DNA of 64,000 nucleotides from Pedobacter cryoconitis (GCF_003259615.1 NZ_QLLR01000002.1:124001-188000); one strand, 5' to 3'. Shown: positions 52,711 to 61,888, numbered from the stretch's first letter. Notes: generated by a model from the letters alone, not told the origin. Numbers and translations: made by a program.

Positions 52711-53661
52711 ATGTCAGCTAGTACAAATAAATACATTGATCCATTATCAGATTTTGGATTCAAACATCTTTTTGGCGGTGAACCTAACAAAGAGATCATG
52801 ATTGCCTTTTTAAACGCACTGTTTGAGGGAGAAAAACACATTACCGATATTGTCTATAACCCAACTGAACTTGCCGGGGAGGACAAGGCGCATAAAAAAG
52901 TCTTCTTCGATTTGTTATGTACCGGGGACCAGGGCGAGCAGTTCATTGTAGAAATGCAGCGGGCAGACCATGATAATTTTGAGGACCGCTGCATTTTTTA
53001 CCTGAGCCGCCTGATCCACCAGCAAAAGCGAAAGGGTAACCGGCAATGGGATGTGAAACTGAAAGAGGTTTTCCTGGTTGCAATACTGGATTTTAACATG
53101 AAAAACTGCCTGAGTGACCATTATTTGCAAAGCATTTCACTGATGAACACAGGGACTGGTAAAGTATTCCACAATGGACTGGGATTTAAGTTCCTGGAAC
53201 TGCCTAAGTTTGAGAAGAAAGAAGATGAACTGGAAAATGAACTGGACAAATGGGTTTATCTGCTTAAACACATGCACAGCCTGAATCAGATTCCTAAGTA
53301 TCTGGATAAACGTGTTTTTGAAAAAATCTTTAATATCGCTGAAATGAAAAAACTATCACCAGAACAACAATTTATACACGACTCGATTTTACAGCGGGAA
53401 GAAGATGATTACGGCCGGATTAAATTTGCAGAACGCAAAGGGACGGAAAAAGGATTGGAATTGGGTTTAGAACAAGGTTTAGAAAAGGGTTTACAACAGG
53501 GTTTGGAACAGGGAAGGGACGAAGGATTGGAAAAGGGGCTGCTGCAGGGAAAACACGAAACTGCACTGGCTATCGCAAGAAAAATGAAAGAAGAAAATTT
53601 TGATCCGGATAAAATTGCCGGTTTTACTGCGCTCTCCATGGAAGAAATAGAAAGCCTTTAA
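52711..53661 (+). CDS. Rpn family recombination-promoting nuclease (PD-(D/E)XK transposase-like)
   Basis: The protein has 316 residues from the ATG at 52711. The start KYIDPLSDFGFKHLFGGEPNKEIMIAFLN is the family signature. The PD-(D/E)XK centre is visible as VFFDLLCTGDQGEQFIVEMQ (Asp then E-x-Q). The C-terminal segment (about 240-280) consists of G-L-E-x-G-L-E-x repeats, followed by a conserved tail. Such genes (Rpn/YhgA, PDDEXK_2) promote RecA-independent recombination in E. coli and are scattered in Bacteroidota. It is alone on the plus strand, between btuB and pduO in the B12 locus. Confidence 0.88.
   Translation: MSASTNKYIDPLSDFGFKHLFGGEPNKEIMIAFLNALFEGEKHITDIVYNPTELAGEDKAHKKVFFDLLCTGDQGEQFIVEMQRADHDNFEDRCIFYLSRLIHQQKRKGNRQWDVKLKEVFLVAILDFNMKNCLSDHYLQSISLMNTGTGKVFHNGLGFKFLELPKFEKKEDELENELDKWVYLLKHMHSLNQIPKYLDKRVFEKIFNIAEMKKLSPEQQFIHDSILQREEDDYGRIKFAERKGTEKGLELGLEQGLEKGLQQGLEQGRDEGLEKGLLQGKHETALAIARKMKEENFDPDKIAGFTALSMEEIESL
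53449..53556 (+). repeat. 12-nt tandem repeat encoding GLEx units in the Rpn gene
   Basis: About eight degenerate 12-nt units encode alternating GLEL, GLEQ, GLEK and GLQQ blocks. Repeat-number changes would keep the frame. Similar repeats are typical near the C-terminus of this nuclease family. Confidence 0.7.
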
Positions 53662-53668
53662 AACACAA

Positions 53669-53701
53669 AAAAGGATACTATGATCAACATAGTATCCTTT
53701 T
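53669..53701. terminator. Bidirectional terminator between the Rpn gene and btuB
   Basis: Arms 53669-53682 (AAAAGGATACTATG) and 53688-53701 match perfectly over 14 bp with a 5-nt loop, flanked by A and T runs. It lies between the two convergent stop codons. Confidence 0.92.
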
Positions 53702-53715
53702 CAACAGCAATTATT

Positions 53716-55902
53716 TTAGAAACTGATATTATATCTCAGCGCAAAATTCCTGCCTGCAAGATTAAACCCACGTTTTTCATAATAATTCTCATCTGTCAGG
53801 TTATTCACAAGAAATGTAACCGTATGTCTCTTTTTATAAGTATAACTGGCTGAAAAATCTGCCGTCATAAATTCAGGATAAACAATTTCAGGAAATTGAG
53901 GATCATTAAAATCAGTGTCCTTACGTTTACCAACGTATCTGCCGCTTAATCTTAAGTCAAGTCCTTTCAGGTTGTTGAACTCAAAACCATAACTTGCAGT
54001 GAAGTTAGGTACGTTATAAATATCCTTAGTCGATTCAGTACCATTTGCTGCAATAGTAACCTCTTTAGCTTTTGATGACTTAGTCGCATTACCAAAAACT
54101 TTTAAAGAATAGTCCTTTGCTGTCAGTGTTCCGAAATCCCATGCCACCTCAGCTTCAAATCCATTGATATTTGCTTTGTTTGCATTGATATAGGTCATAC
54201 GGCTGCTGATCGGAAAACCGCTTGGTGTAGTTTCAGTTGGCACCGGTACGGTAGTCTGCGTGGTGATCCTATCCTTAACATAGGTATTATAATAAGTAAA
54301 ATCAGCGGTCAGTCCCCAGTCTGATTTATTGAATCTCAGACCTGCATCCCATGAAATACTATTTTCATTTTTCAGGTTAGCATTTCCCTGGATCACACTC
54401 GCTTTACCAGCATTAACTTTTTCAGAGTAACCAGCTACATTGTAAGCATCCGGCGTTACAAAAGCACGTCCTGTGGTTGCATGTACAGTAAATAGCTTGT
54501 TGAGCGAATATTGAGCAGCCAGACTCGGACTAAAGAAAGGATTTGTTTTTTTACCAGCTGCATAAGTAGTTAACAATGGAGTTTGTTTCACGTCATAGGT
54601 AATCAGATCTAAACGTACACCTGGGTTAATGATTAATTTATTGTCCAGGAAATTTAATTGTCCCTGAATATAAGCCGCAGCAGAGGAAAGACTATAATTT
54701 GGAGAATACGGAGCAGATTCAGAGCCATTAGGGTTAAAAGACTGGGAGCGCGTTGAGGCATTGCTGTAATCCAGACCAAAAACGACGGAATGATTTCCTA
54801 ACTGATAAGCATCTTTTGCTTGTATACCTTTCCAGCTGGTCGTACTTTTATAAGAAGCATAAGGTGCCACAAGTCCATTTACAGTCAATAAAGTATTGTT
54901 CAGGTTATTTTCTTGTGAAGTATAGCCTTTCAAAGTTAAATGGTGCTGATCGATAGTACCCGAAAGCGTTGCCTCCTCATTGTGACGTTCAATATCTTTT
55001 GTACTCGGTTGTCCGTTTCCAAATTGTATATCACTTGGAGATTCTACATTTTTCGCTACAAAGCGTTCTCCGCGAACATCCAGTCTCCAGTTGGCATCAA
55101 ACTGATAACCTAATCTCAAACTTCCTGTATTGTAGTTCAGTTTCGTATAGTCCCTTCTTAATCCATCAGAACGTTTATCATCCATTTCAACAGGACCAGT
55201 GGTATAATTATAAAGTGCAGAATTGGCACCCAGCATCTTTCTGAATAAATTGCCATTCCCTAATTTCATGTTTTTAGCTCTGTCGTAATTCAGGAAAGAC
55301 AGATCAAAGTCTAATTGCTTCGTGATATTTCCTCCCGCTGAAGCGCCTAATTTAGTCGTTTCATAAGATCCATATTCAGCAAAAACATTTCCATGAATAT
55401 CTCCTGAAGATTTTTTAGTAATGATATTCACCACCCCGCCCATAGCCGATGAGCCATATAAAGCAGAAGCAGGCCCTTTTAGTACTTCAATACGCTCAAT
55501 ATCTGATGGATTGATCGTGGCAATACTTACTGTACCTGCCGGGCGGCCGTCTACCAATAATAAGGAACGCTGATTCAGACCGCTTGTTTGTGGCCTGAAA
55601 CCACGAATACCAATTCCAGAAGACAAGCCTGGATATTGTACAATACTGATGGAAGAATTCTTTTTCAACAGATCAGTTACTTCCTGCGAAGAGGTCATGT
55701 CGATAACGGCTTTATTGATTACCGTCATACTTTGGGGTACATGCCGTCTTTTAATCTCTGTCCTTGAAGAGGTGACCACCACTTCATCAAGGGCGTTTGT
55801 TTTAATGGAATCAGCTTTTTTTTCCTGCGCCATCGCAGAACTGCTGAGTAAAACCGTGCCTATCAGCAGGTTTCTAAATGATAAAGGTAAATTTTTATTC
55901 AT
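53716..55902 (-). CDS. btuB: TonB-dependent outer membrane receptor, probable cobalamin receptor
   Basis: The protein has 728 residues with a signal peptide (about 1-25, AMAQ), a TonB-box-like DEVVVTSSR, a plug domain (about 40-150, including QRSLLLVDGRPAGTVSIATINPSDIERIEVLKGPASALYGSSAMGGVVNI in pattern) and a 22-strand barrel ending ALRYNISF. No CarboxypepD_reg domain or SusD partner is present, as expected for a vitamin or siderophore receptor. It is last in the riboswitch-led btuF-btuC-btuD run, 42 bp after btuD, so corrinoid uptake is the likely function. Terminator follows. Confidence 0.88.
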   Translation of the reverse strand: MNKNLPLSFRNLLIGTVLLSSSAMAQEKKADSIKTNALDEVVVTSSRTEIKRRHVPQSMTVINKAVIDMTSSQEVTDLLKKNSSISIVQYPGLSSGIGIRGFRPQTSGLNQRSLLLVDGRPAGTVSIATINPSDIERIEVLKGPASALYGSSAMGGVVNIITKKSSGDIHGNVFAEYGSYETTKLGASAGGNITKQLDFDLSFLNYDRAKNMKLGNGNLFRKMLGANSALYNYTTGPVEMDDKRSDGLRRDYTKLNYNTGSLRLGYQFDANWRLDVRGERFVAKNVESPSDIQFGNGQPSTKDIERHNEEATLSGTIDQHHLTLKGYTSQENNLNNTLLTVNGLVAPYASYKSTTSWKGIQAKDAYQLGNHSVVFGLDYSNASTRSQSFNPNGSESAPYSPNYSLSSAAAYIQGQLNFLDNKLIINPGVRLDLITYDVKQTPLLTTYAAGKKTNPFFSPSLAAQYSLNKLFTVHATTGRAFVTPDAYNVAGYSEKVNAGKASVIQGNANLKNENSISWDAGLRFNKSDWGLTADFTYYNTYVKDRITTQTTVPVPTETTPSGFPISSRMTYINANKANINGFEAEVAWDFGTLTAKDYSLKVFGNATKSSKAKEVTIAANGTESTKDIYNVPNFTASYGFEFNNLKGLDLRLSGRYVGKRKDTDFNDPQFPEIVYPEFMTADFSASYTYKKRHTVTFLVNNLTDENYYEKRGFNLAGRNFALRYNISF

Positions 55903-55944
55903 ATAATTAGTCTTGGTGTGTTTTCGAAAGAAAGGATCGGAATA

Positions 55945-56949
55945 TTATAGCGTATGGAGAAACCCACGCAACGAAGTATAAGCAACTAGCTCCTTATTTT
56001 TTTGTACGGTCCAAAGCGTATCTGCTCCTTCACCGCTCACAGTAACCATCAGATCATCAGCTGCTGCAGATATACTAAAGCCATTTCTGACCAAAGCTTT
56101 TTTAGTCCAGAAGGCAGCAACGCCCTCCCCTGTCACTTTGATATTGCGTTTCCCTGCATGATGAATATTAAAGGTGCCGCTCGCCGCATCAAAGGCAATC
56201 CCGTCCTTATCAAAAGCATGCTGGAAAGCTCCGTTCAAAACCAGTTCTTCTGGTAATCCGGCATCCAGCTGTCCGCCTTTGCTCATCAGCCAGATCTGGT
56301 CGGCAACCTGCAGAGCTAAATCAAGTTCATGTGTAGAAAGCAAAATTGCTTTGTTAGTTTCTTTGGCTAACTGGTGCAGCAAACGCATCAGTTGTATCCG
56401 GCTGGGTAAATCAAGGTGAGCAGTAGGTTCATCGAGGATAATCAGCGGTGTATCTTGCGCCATTGCCCTGGCCAGCATCACTTTCTGACATTCTCCATCA
56501 CTCAGGCTGTCCATTTTTCTACCGATAAAAGCTCCGGTATCTGTAGCTTTTATAGCCTGATCGATCACCTGTTTATCTTGTTCAGTCAAAATACCTAACC
56601 ATCCTGAATAAGGATAGCGCCCCAATGAAATGAGCGAATAAACATCCAGGTTACCAGCTCTGACGTTATCAGTTAAGACCAGGCTTATTTTTTTTGCCAC
56701 CTGCGCTGGTTTCAATTGGTGAAGTGCCGCTCCGTCTAAGTTAATTTCACCCTTCAGCGGATTTTGTAATCCGGATATTGTTCGCAGCAGTGTAGATTTA
56801 CCGCAGCCGTTCGGCCCTAAAAGGCAAATGAGCTGCCCTGCATGAAGTTCTAAATCCAGGGGTCCGGAAATGACTTTAGTCTTCCCTTTTCCTGCCTGGT
56901 AACCGATGGTTAAGCCTGAGGTATATAACAAGGTAGTTTGCGCTTCCAT
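55945..56949 (-). CDS. btuD: ABC transporter ATP-binding protein, cobalamin importer (BtuD-like) with C-terminal extension
   Basis: The protein has 334 residues. Walker A is LLGPNGCGKSTLLRTI, the signature is DSLSDGECQKVMLARAMAQ (degenerate LSGGQ), Walker B is LIILDEPTAHLDL and the switch His is in LLSTHELDLA. These form the FepC/BtuD-type core (about 1-240). The last about 80 residues (FNIHHAGKRNIKVTG onwards) extend beyond the usual 255-residue length and are not recognised. It overlaps btuC by one base. The transporter assignment rests on the riboswitch and neighbours. Confidence 0.9.
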   Translation of the reverse strand: MEAQTTLLYTSGLTIGYQAGKGKTKVISGPLDLELHAGQLICLLGPNGCGKSTLLRTISGLQNPLKGEINLDGAALHQLKPAQVAKKISLVLTDNVRAGNLDVYSLISLGRYPYSGWLGILTEQDKQVIDQAIKATDTGAFIGRKMDSLSDGECQKVMLARAMAQDTPLIILDEPTAHLDLPSRIQLMRLLHQLAKETNKAILLSTHELDLALQVADQIWLMSKGGQLDAGLPEELVLNGAFQHAFDKDGIAFDAASGTFNIHHAGKRNIKVTGEGVAAFWTKKALVRNGFSISAAADDLMVTVSGEGADTLWTVQKNKELVAYTSLRGFLHTL

Positions 56950-57977
56950 TAGAATCCTCTTAATTTAGTAGGCCCTGCAATAATCCAGATCACAACAGGT
57001 GAGCCTACTAATGCAGTAATTACATTAATAGGTAAAACAGTCTGGCTTCCTGGCAACTGCGCAACCAGATCACAAATCAGCATCAGGACAGTTCCGATCA
57101 GACAGCAGGCAGGAATTAAAATACGATGACTCGAAGTATTAAACAAAGCTCTTGCTAAATGCGGTACTGCTATACCAATAAATCCGATTGGGCCGCAAAA
57201 AGCAGTGATCCCTCCTGCCAGAATACTTGTACTGCCAATAATGAGAATCCGCGCACGTTTTACGGTCAGCCCCATACTCCTGGCGTAATTGTCGCCCAGC
57301 AGTAAAGCATCAAGTAATTTAGAAGACAAAAATGAAATTAGTAAGCCTGCAAAAACGACTACCGCCAGTATGAGCAACTGCGAGCCTGTTACCCCGCCCA
57401 AAGAGCCAAAAGTCCAGAGCAGGTAGTCTTTAATCAGTTCGGGCGAGCTAAAATACTGCCAGATACTAATTACAGAGAGGGTGATATTGCCAATCATTAC
57501 CCCAACAATCAGGACGATCACATTGTCTTTTAAAGAAGAGGAAATGGAGACGATCAGTATCATAATCAGTGCTGCGCCTAAAGAAGAAGCTACAATAATT
57601 AACCAGCTTCCGGAAATACCCAGCTCTTTAATCGTATATAAACTCGTAATACTTCCTGCGGAAAGCATAACCAGCGCCACGCCTAAACTAGCTCCTGCGG
57701 TTATCCCTAAAACAGAGGGGCCTGCAAGCGGATTACGGAAAAGTGTTTGCATTTGTAAGCCGCTTACCGATAACCCACAACCTACAATAATAGCTGTCAG
57801 CGCTTTAGGAAGCCTGATTTTTTCAATGATATAAACCCAGGTATCATTTCCGGCATCCGGGGTAAATAAAACTTTAATCACGTCCTTCAAAGGAATATGG
57901 ACGGAACCGAGGGCTACATCAAGCAGGAAAGCCACAAATAATATGACTAACAGTACTAAAACTTTTATCTTGTTCAA
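56949..57977 (-). CDS. btuC: FecCD-type ABC transporter permease, cobalamin importer (BtuC-like)
   Basis: The protein has 342 residues with about ten membrane helices of the FecCD/BtuC type. Family marks are LPKALTAIIVGCGLSVSGLQMQTLFRNPLAGPSVLGITAGASLG and GPIGFIGIAVPHLAR near the C-terminus, the latter being the EAA-like coupling loop. The start is a TTG at 57977, as no ATG or GTG lies between the upstream in-frame stop and the first conserved residues. It lies 12 bp after btuF and forms a full importer with BtuF and BtuD. Confidence 0.92.
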   Translation of the reverse strand: MNKIKVLVLLVILFVAFLLDVALGSVHIPLKDVIKVLFTPDAGNDTWVYIIEKIRLPKALTAIIVGCGLSVSGLQMQTLFRNPLAGPSVLGITAGASLGVALVMLSAGSITSLYTIKELGISGSWLIIVASSLGAALIMILIVSISSSLKDNVIVLIVGVMIGNITLSVISIWQYFSSPELIKDYLLWTFGSLGGVTGSQLLILAVVVFAGLLISFLSSKLLDALLLGDNYARSMGLTVKRARILIIGSTSILAGGITAFCGPIGFIGIAVPHLARALFNTSSHRILIPACCLIGTVLMLICDLVAQLPGSQTVLPINVITALVGSPVVIWIIAGPTKLRGF

Positions 57978-57989
57978 TTTCTTAAAGAA

Positions 57990-59159
57990 TTAATTCAATT
58001 GCTTGTAGTAAACCAGCTGGTGATCCGGTAGTAATCCGGGATGAAAGATCTTGATTAAGTCACCTAAGATCAGCTGTGGATTAACAGCTCCGGATTCCCA
58101 ATAATCATTGGAACCAATGTCATTTACCTTTTTATTGAAGTTAAAGATATGGCTGTCCTTGAATGGCTTAAAGTCTGTGTAACGGCTGTCAATTGCTTTA
58201 ATATCATTTTTACTGTCTACTGTTCCCACGTTCAGCCAAAAATCTGCCTGAAGTGCAACTGGAGCAACAGTTTCAAAATTAAGTGGTAAACTGCCTTTTC
58301 CGTGGACATTTGCCCATTTATAATTGGTACCGGCATCTTTCAGAAATTGAACCATATAGCTATCACCATCTGGCACATACCATGTCCCTTTATAAGGCAT
58401 ACCGCAAACCAGACTAGGTTTAGTGACCGCTTTTTTACCTATAGCTGCCAAACGGTGATATTCTTTCTCGACTGCATCAAATTTAGTATTGACGTACTCT
58501 TCTTTGTCCATCAGGGCGGCCATTAATTTAACCCATTCTGCCCGGCCAAGGGGCGTGGTTTCCAACCATTCAGAGTTCAGCATAACAGGTACGCCTGCCC
58601 CGGTCAGTGTTTCGTATTTACTGAATTTAGCATCCGGACTTCCCATCACCATCACCAGCCCCGGTTTCATACTAATCAGCATTTCATCGTTCATAGTGCC
58701 GTCTATGCCGACTTCTTTGACTTTACCCGCAGCTATGTTCTTTCTTACCGTTGGTGAACTTACATATTGTAAGCTCCCTAAACCTGTGATTGCATTTGCT
58801 GCACCTGCAAAATCAGCCAGTGCAATGTGCATAGATGACATGGCTATTAAACTTTGAACGGGAATTTGTATCAGCTGTGCTTTTTTAAAACCTTCAGGTG
58901 CCTTCGCCCCTTTAGCTAACAATACGTATTGAACGGTATCTGCATGGGGGCCCATCCCAGAATAGATGCTGACCAGTTTATAGTCATCATAATAATCGAT
59001 ATTAAAGCCTTTGGCATACTTGATCGTTGCACTGCCGGTTTTTGCGGAGGTATGCTTTTGACCAGACTGGTTCTGCTTGCAGGAGGTAATCAGCAACAGA
59101 GAAACTATCAGACAGGGGAATATCCCTCTGAATGAACGAGAATTCATTTTTTTCATCAT
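57990..59159 (-). CDS. btuF: Corrinoid ABC transporter substrate-binding lipoprotein (BtuF-like)
   Basis: The protein has 389 residues from the ATG at 59159; further ATGs at 59186, 59156 and 59147 are possible. The lipoprotein signal ends LLLITSC. The mature part is a PBP2-type binding fold with no hinge-region homology to sugar binders: FAGAANAITGLGSLQYVSS near 110-130 and NDEMLISMKPGLVMVMG are typical of the FepB/BtuF class. It captures the corrinoid in the periplasm for BtuCD. It is the first gene after the second cobalamin riboswitch. Confidence 0.88.
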   Translation of the reverse strand: MMKKMNSRSFRGIFPCLIVSLLLITSCKQNQSGQKHTSAKTGSATIKYAKGFNIDYYDDYKLVSIYSGMGPHADTVQYVLLAKGAKAPEGFKKAQLIQIPVQSLIAMSSMHIALADFAGAANAITGLGSLQYVSSPTVRKNIAAGKVKEVGIDGTMNDEMLISMKPGLVMVMGSPDAKFSKYETLTGAGVPVMLNSEWLETTPLGRAEWVKLMAALMDKEEYVNTKFDAVEKEYHRLAAIGKKAVTKPSLVCGMPYKGTWYVPDGDSYMVQFLKDAGTNYKWANVHGKGSLPLNFETVAPVALQADFWLNVGTVDSKNDIKAIDSRYTDFKPFKDSHIFNFNKKVNDIGSNDYWESGAVNPQLILGDLIKIFHPGLLPDHQLVYYKQLN

Positions 59160-59202
59160 AAAGTTTAGCCTTTCTTCCGAAAGCATTTAATAACTATTGA
59201 TA

Positions 59203-59390
59203 AGGCAGGTCTTCTGACTTCCTCAAACTGGCAACCTTCCCTTCTTTACGAAAGTGGCTTTTATAGCAGTTCAATAACGAGGTTTACAGCAGCGGAGACT
59301 GTTCCGGATTTGCGCCGGGATTCCCTTAAAGCATTTTTACTGGCGACTGTTCAGGTTTTAATTTGCCTGAAACAGGTGCTTCGCTAAAAT
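59203..59390 (-). ncRNA. Cobalamin riboswitch upstream of btuF
   Basis: On the minus strand the conserved core appears in order: AAGGGAATCCCGGCGCAAATCC, the CCGCTGCTGTAA loop, AAGCCACTTTC, GAAGGGAAGGTTGCCA, and the B12 box AAGTCAGAAGACCTGCC at about 59204-59220. It lies some 45 nt upstream of the btuF start, so sequestration of the ribosome-binding region is plausible. Boundaries are approximate. Confidence 0.95.
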
Positions 59391-59405
59391 GCAGCCTTAA
59401 GAATG

Positions 59406-59436
59406 CAAACCTAGATAAAATCGAGGATAAATGCAA
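59406..59436 (-). promoter_or_regulatory. Promoter of the riboswitch-btuFCDB transcript
   Basis: On the minus strand a -33 TTG (59434-59436) is followed after 20 bp by TAGGTTTG (59406-59413), a full TAnnTTTG match. It overlaps the stop codon of the P-loop gene at 59411, placing a start near 59399, just before the riboswitch. Confidence 0.65.
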
Positions 59437-59947
59437 CGCGCTCTGTCTGTGAGTTTTTGGGAACATCAATAAGCTCAAATCCGCAGTCCAGATAAGCCTT
59501 CCGGATAGCCTTATTAATGACAACAGCCTCTTCAAAGGTTTGCCAGCGCTCGCTGTCATTCACATAAATAGCTTCCCATGGCGGGAGTATAAAAACCTGT
59601 TTGTGGTAAGGATAACTTGCTAAAGCGGAATAATATTCTGCTGGAACTGGTACTTCAGCAACCTGCAGATAGGCGATAATATCAGGGATAGCACGGTCGA
59701 AAAAAACCAAGTTATCGGTAGGGGCCTGATTCCAGGAAACAATCATTTCCTGCAAAACTTTCGCTGAAAAACAGGAAATATCAATCCAGGGTAAACAGAA
59801 TGATCCCTTCGCTGTTTCCTGAATAATCATTTTTCTGGATATTTCTTCAGCACAAAAATATCCTTGTTGCTTTAATCCGTTTATTAAAGTCGTTTTCCCT
59901 GAACCCGGGCCCCCGCTAATAATATATTTTGGTGCTGAACTGGTCAT
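59411..59947 (-). CDS. P-loop NTPase / kinase-like protein (AAA_28-type) in the cobalamin operon
   Basis: The protein has 178 residues from the ATG at 59947. Walker A is YIISGGPGSGKTTLINGL at the N-terminus. EEISRKMIIQE and VFFDRAIPDIIAYL are typical of AAA_28/NadR-like kinases, the D-R-x-x-x-D segment serving as a substrate-side motif. The gene lies 7 bp after cbiB, in the same run as cobQ and the cobD-type decarboxylase. The pathway needs L-threonine kinase activity, and no PduX-type gene is in the window; a role in that step is possible but speculative. Confidence 0.75.
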   Translation of the reverse strand: MTSSAPKYIISGGPGSGKTTLINGLKQQGYFCAEEISRKMIIQETAKGSFCLPWIDISCFSAKVLQEMIVSWNQAPTDNLVFFDRAIPDIIAYLQVAEVPVPAEYYSALASYPYHKQVFILPPWEAIYVNDSERWQTFEEAVVINKAIRKAYLDCGFELIDVPKNSQTERVAFILDFI

Positions 59948-59954
59948 GGTATAA

Positions 59955-60890
59955 TTAGAGCTGAAAGAAATAAATGCTGATGGACAAGACCATGAGCAAA
60001 CAAACACCTTGATTGATGCTGCTCACTATTTTAAATTCTTCATGTTTAATCTCCCGGCTATTGCTGCCGATCAGTGGTTTGTTCACCAATATTCCATGGT
60101 AAACATTCGGGCCGCCAAATTGCACGTCCAGAATACCGGCGAGTGCCGCTTCAGGATAACCCGCATTCGGGCTTTTATGCTGATGTCCGTATTTTAACAC
60201 ATATTGCCAGCCCCGCAGACTAAAAGTTACCATCAGCATCAGTATTGTTGTGATCCTTGCAGGAATAAAGTTTGCCACATCGTCCAGACGTGCTGCAAAT
60301 TTCCCAAAATACTCATATTTTTCGCTGCGGTAACCAATCATAGAATCCAGCGTATTAATCATTTTATAAGTCAGCATACCAGGAACACCGGCTATAAAGT
60401 AGAAAAATAAAGGGGCAATAACGCCGTCACTCAGGTTCTCTGACATGGTTTCAAACACGGCCACACGGATCTGTTGTTCGTCCAGATTAGAGGTATCTCT
60501 CCCTACAATACGGGATAAGCGCTTCCGCCCGGCTTCGAGCCCTTTATATTTCAAAGTATCAAAAACTTGCTTACCTTCTGTAATGAGCCCTTTATTTGCC
60601 ATGGCATAATAGACAAAGGCAGTGGCAAAAAGGAAGTATACGGGCACGCTGTGACTCAGCATAAAATGAATTGCGCCGTAAAAGACTAAAAATGTTCCTG
60701 AGCATAAAACCAGCGTCAGGATCATTCCTTTAATAAACCGGAACTTCCCCTGATTGAAGTGTTGCTCGCCGAAAGTAATCAGGCTGCCAAAAAACCGGAC
60801 AGGATGTGGTAACCCTTCAGGGTCACCAAAGATCAAATCCAGCAGATAACCTGCAAGCAAGGGAATTACAATGATTATATAGGTTTCCAT
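59955..60890 (-). CDS. cbiB: Adenosylcobinamide-phosphate synthase
   Basis: The protein has 311 residues with about five membrane helices. Family marks are LLAGYLLDLIFGDPEGLPHPVRFFG at the start, RDTSNLDEQQIRVAVFETMSENLSDGVIAPLFFY and NTLDSMIGYRSEKYEYFGKFAARLDD. It attaches (R)-1-amino-2-propanol phosphate to adenosylcobyric acid at the inner membrane. It overlaps the cobD-type gene upstream by 16 bp and precedes the P-loop gene by 7 bp. Confidence 0.95.
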   Translation of the reverse strand: METYIIIVIPLLAGYLLDLIFGDPEGLPHPVRFFGSLITFGEQHFNQGKFRFIKGMILTLVLCSGTFLVFYGAIHFMLSHSVPVYFLFATAFVYYAMANKGLITEGKQVFDTLKYKGLEAGRKRLSRIVGRDTSNLDEQQIRVAVFETMSENLSDGVIAPLFFYFIAGVPGMLTYKMINTLDSMIGYRSEKYEYFGKFAARLDDVANFIPARITTILMLMVTFSLRGWQYVLKYGHQHKSPNAGYPEAALAGILDVQFGGPNVYHGILVNKPLIGSNSREIKHEEFKIVSSINQGVCLLMVLSISIYFFQL

Positions 60891-61888
60891 TCGGCTAAAG
60901 CATTGAGCAGCAATTGATTTTTATTTGGATTTAAAGTGGCGATACGGATATGTTTTTCGGTAAGCCCTCTGAAATTTCCTGCATCACGGATCAATATATT
61001 AAATTCTTTTAGTAAAAACTGTTTTAATATCGCAGCAGTATGCTGATTTATAGTGGCCAGAAAAAAGTGAGTATGGCTGGGATAGACTTTCAACGGACTG
61101 CCTTCCAGTTTTTTAATAAATTCATCCCGGTCTGTTAACAATTGATTTAGCGGGATTTGTAGGGTATGAATATGATCAAAAATAAAATGACCGGCTGCTA
61201 TTGCCATTGCATTCACTGCCCATGGTAATTTAAAAGTTCTTAACCGATCAATCAGGGCAGCATTGGCAGCTATATAACCTAACCTTAAACCCGGAATAGC
61301 ATAAGCTTTGGTCATAGAGCGTAAAACAATCAGGTTGCTATATTTTTCAATTAAAGGGAGCACTGAAGTAATCGATAAAGTAAATTCAATAAAAGCTTCA
61401 TCAACAACAAACAGCACCTCAGGATGTTTAAAGATTAAGGTTTCCAACTCTTTAAAAACCGCTCCGGTAGGATTATTCGGGTTACAGATAAACAGTAATC
61501 CGGTATCAGCAGAAATCCCGGTTTGCAGTTCCTCCCAGTGCAGCAGATTTACATGGTGGCCGAACATTTTGCAAGCGTCTTCATATTCTGCAAAAGCTGG
61601 AATGGTTATCGTGGATTTCCCATTTTTAAAAGCCTGGGCAACCAAATAGATACTTTCAGTACTGCCATTGGTGACTAATATATTTTCGGCTTCAAACCCA
61701 TAGCAAGCAGCTATCTTTTGAGTAAGGCTTTCTGCCAGGACTTCAGGATAGCGCTGTACGTGGTCCCATTGTGTAAAAAGGTGTTCTTTTAAACCTTTTG
61801 GCGCTCCTCCGTACCATACGTTTGTACTAAAGTCGGCTGCTAATGTTTGCTGATGTAAATATCCATCGTCTCCGTGTCCCTGAAACAT
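60875..61888 (-). CDS. cobD: Threonine-phosphate decarboxylase-like PLP enzyme (CobD/HisC type)
   Basis: The protein has 337 residues of the class I/II aminotransferase fold. It begins GHGDDGYLHQQTLAADFSTN, the CobD-like start (GHGG-x-P). PLP residues are visible: NPNNPTGAVF, the Asp and Ala in VVDEAFIEF, and the Lys in LRSMTKAYAIPGLRLGY. It makes (R)-1-amino-2-propanol phosphate from L-threonine phosphate, the substrate of CbiB encoded directly downstream. It is 4 bp after cobQ. A HisC role is unlikely in this context. Confidence 0.9.
   Translation of the reverse strand: MFQGHGDDGYLHQQTLAADFSTNVWYGGAPKGLKEHLFTQWDHVQRYPEVLAESLTQKIAACYGFEAENILVTNGSTESIYLVAQAFKNGKSTITIPAFAEYEDACKMFGHHVNLLHWEELQTGISADTGLLFICNPNNPTGAVFKELETLIFKHPEVLFVVDEAFIEFTLSITSVLPLIEKYSNLIVLRSMTKAYAIPGLRLGYIAANAALIDRLRTFKLPWAVNAMAIAAGHFIFDHIHTLQIPLNQLLTDRDEFIKKLEGSPLKVYPSHTHFFLATINQHTAAILKQFLLKEFNILIRDAGNFRGLTEKHIRIATLNPNKNQLLLNALAEWKPI

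Noticed and set aside
52711..53661. Rpn gene as a complete insertion sequence
   Set aside because: No terminal inverted repeats or target duplications were seen around it, and the family moves by other means if at all.
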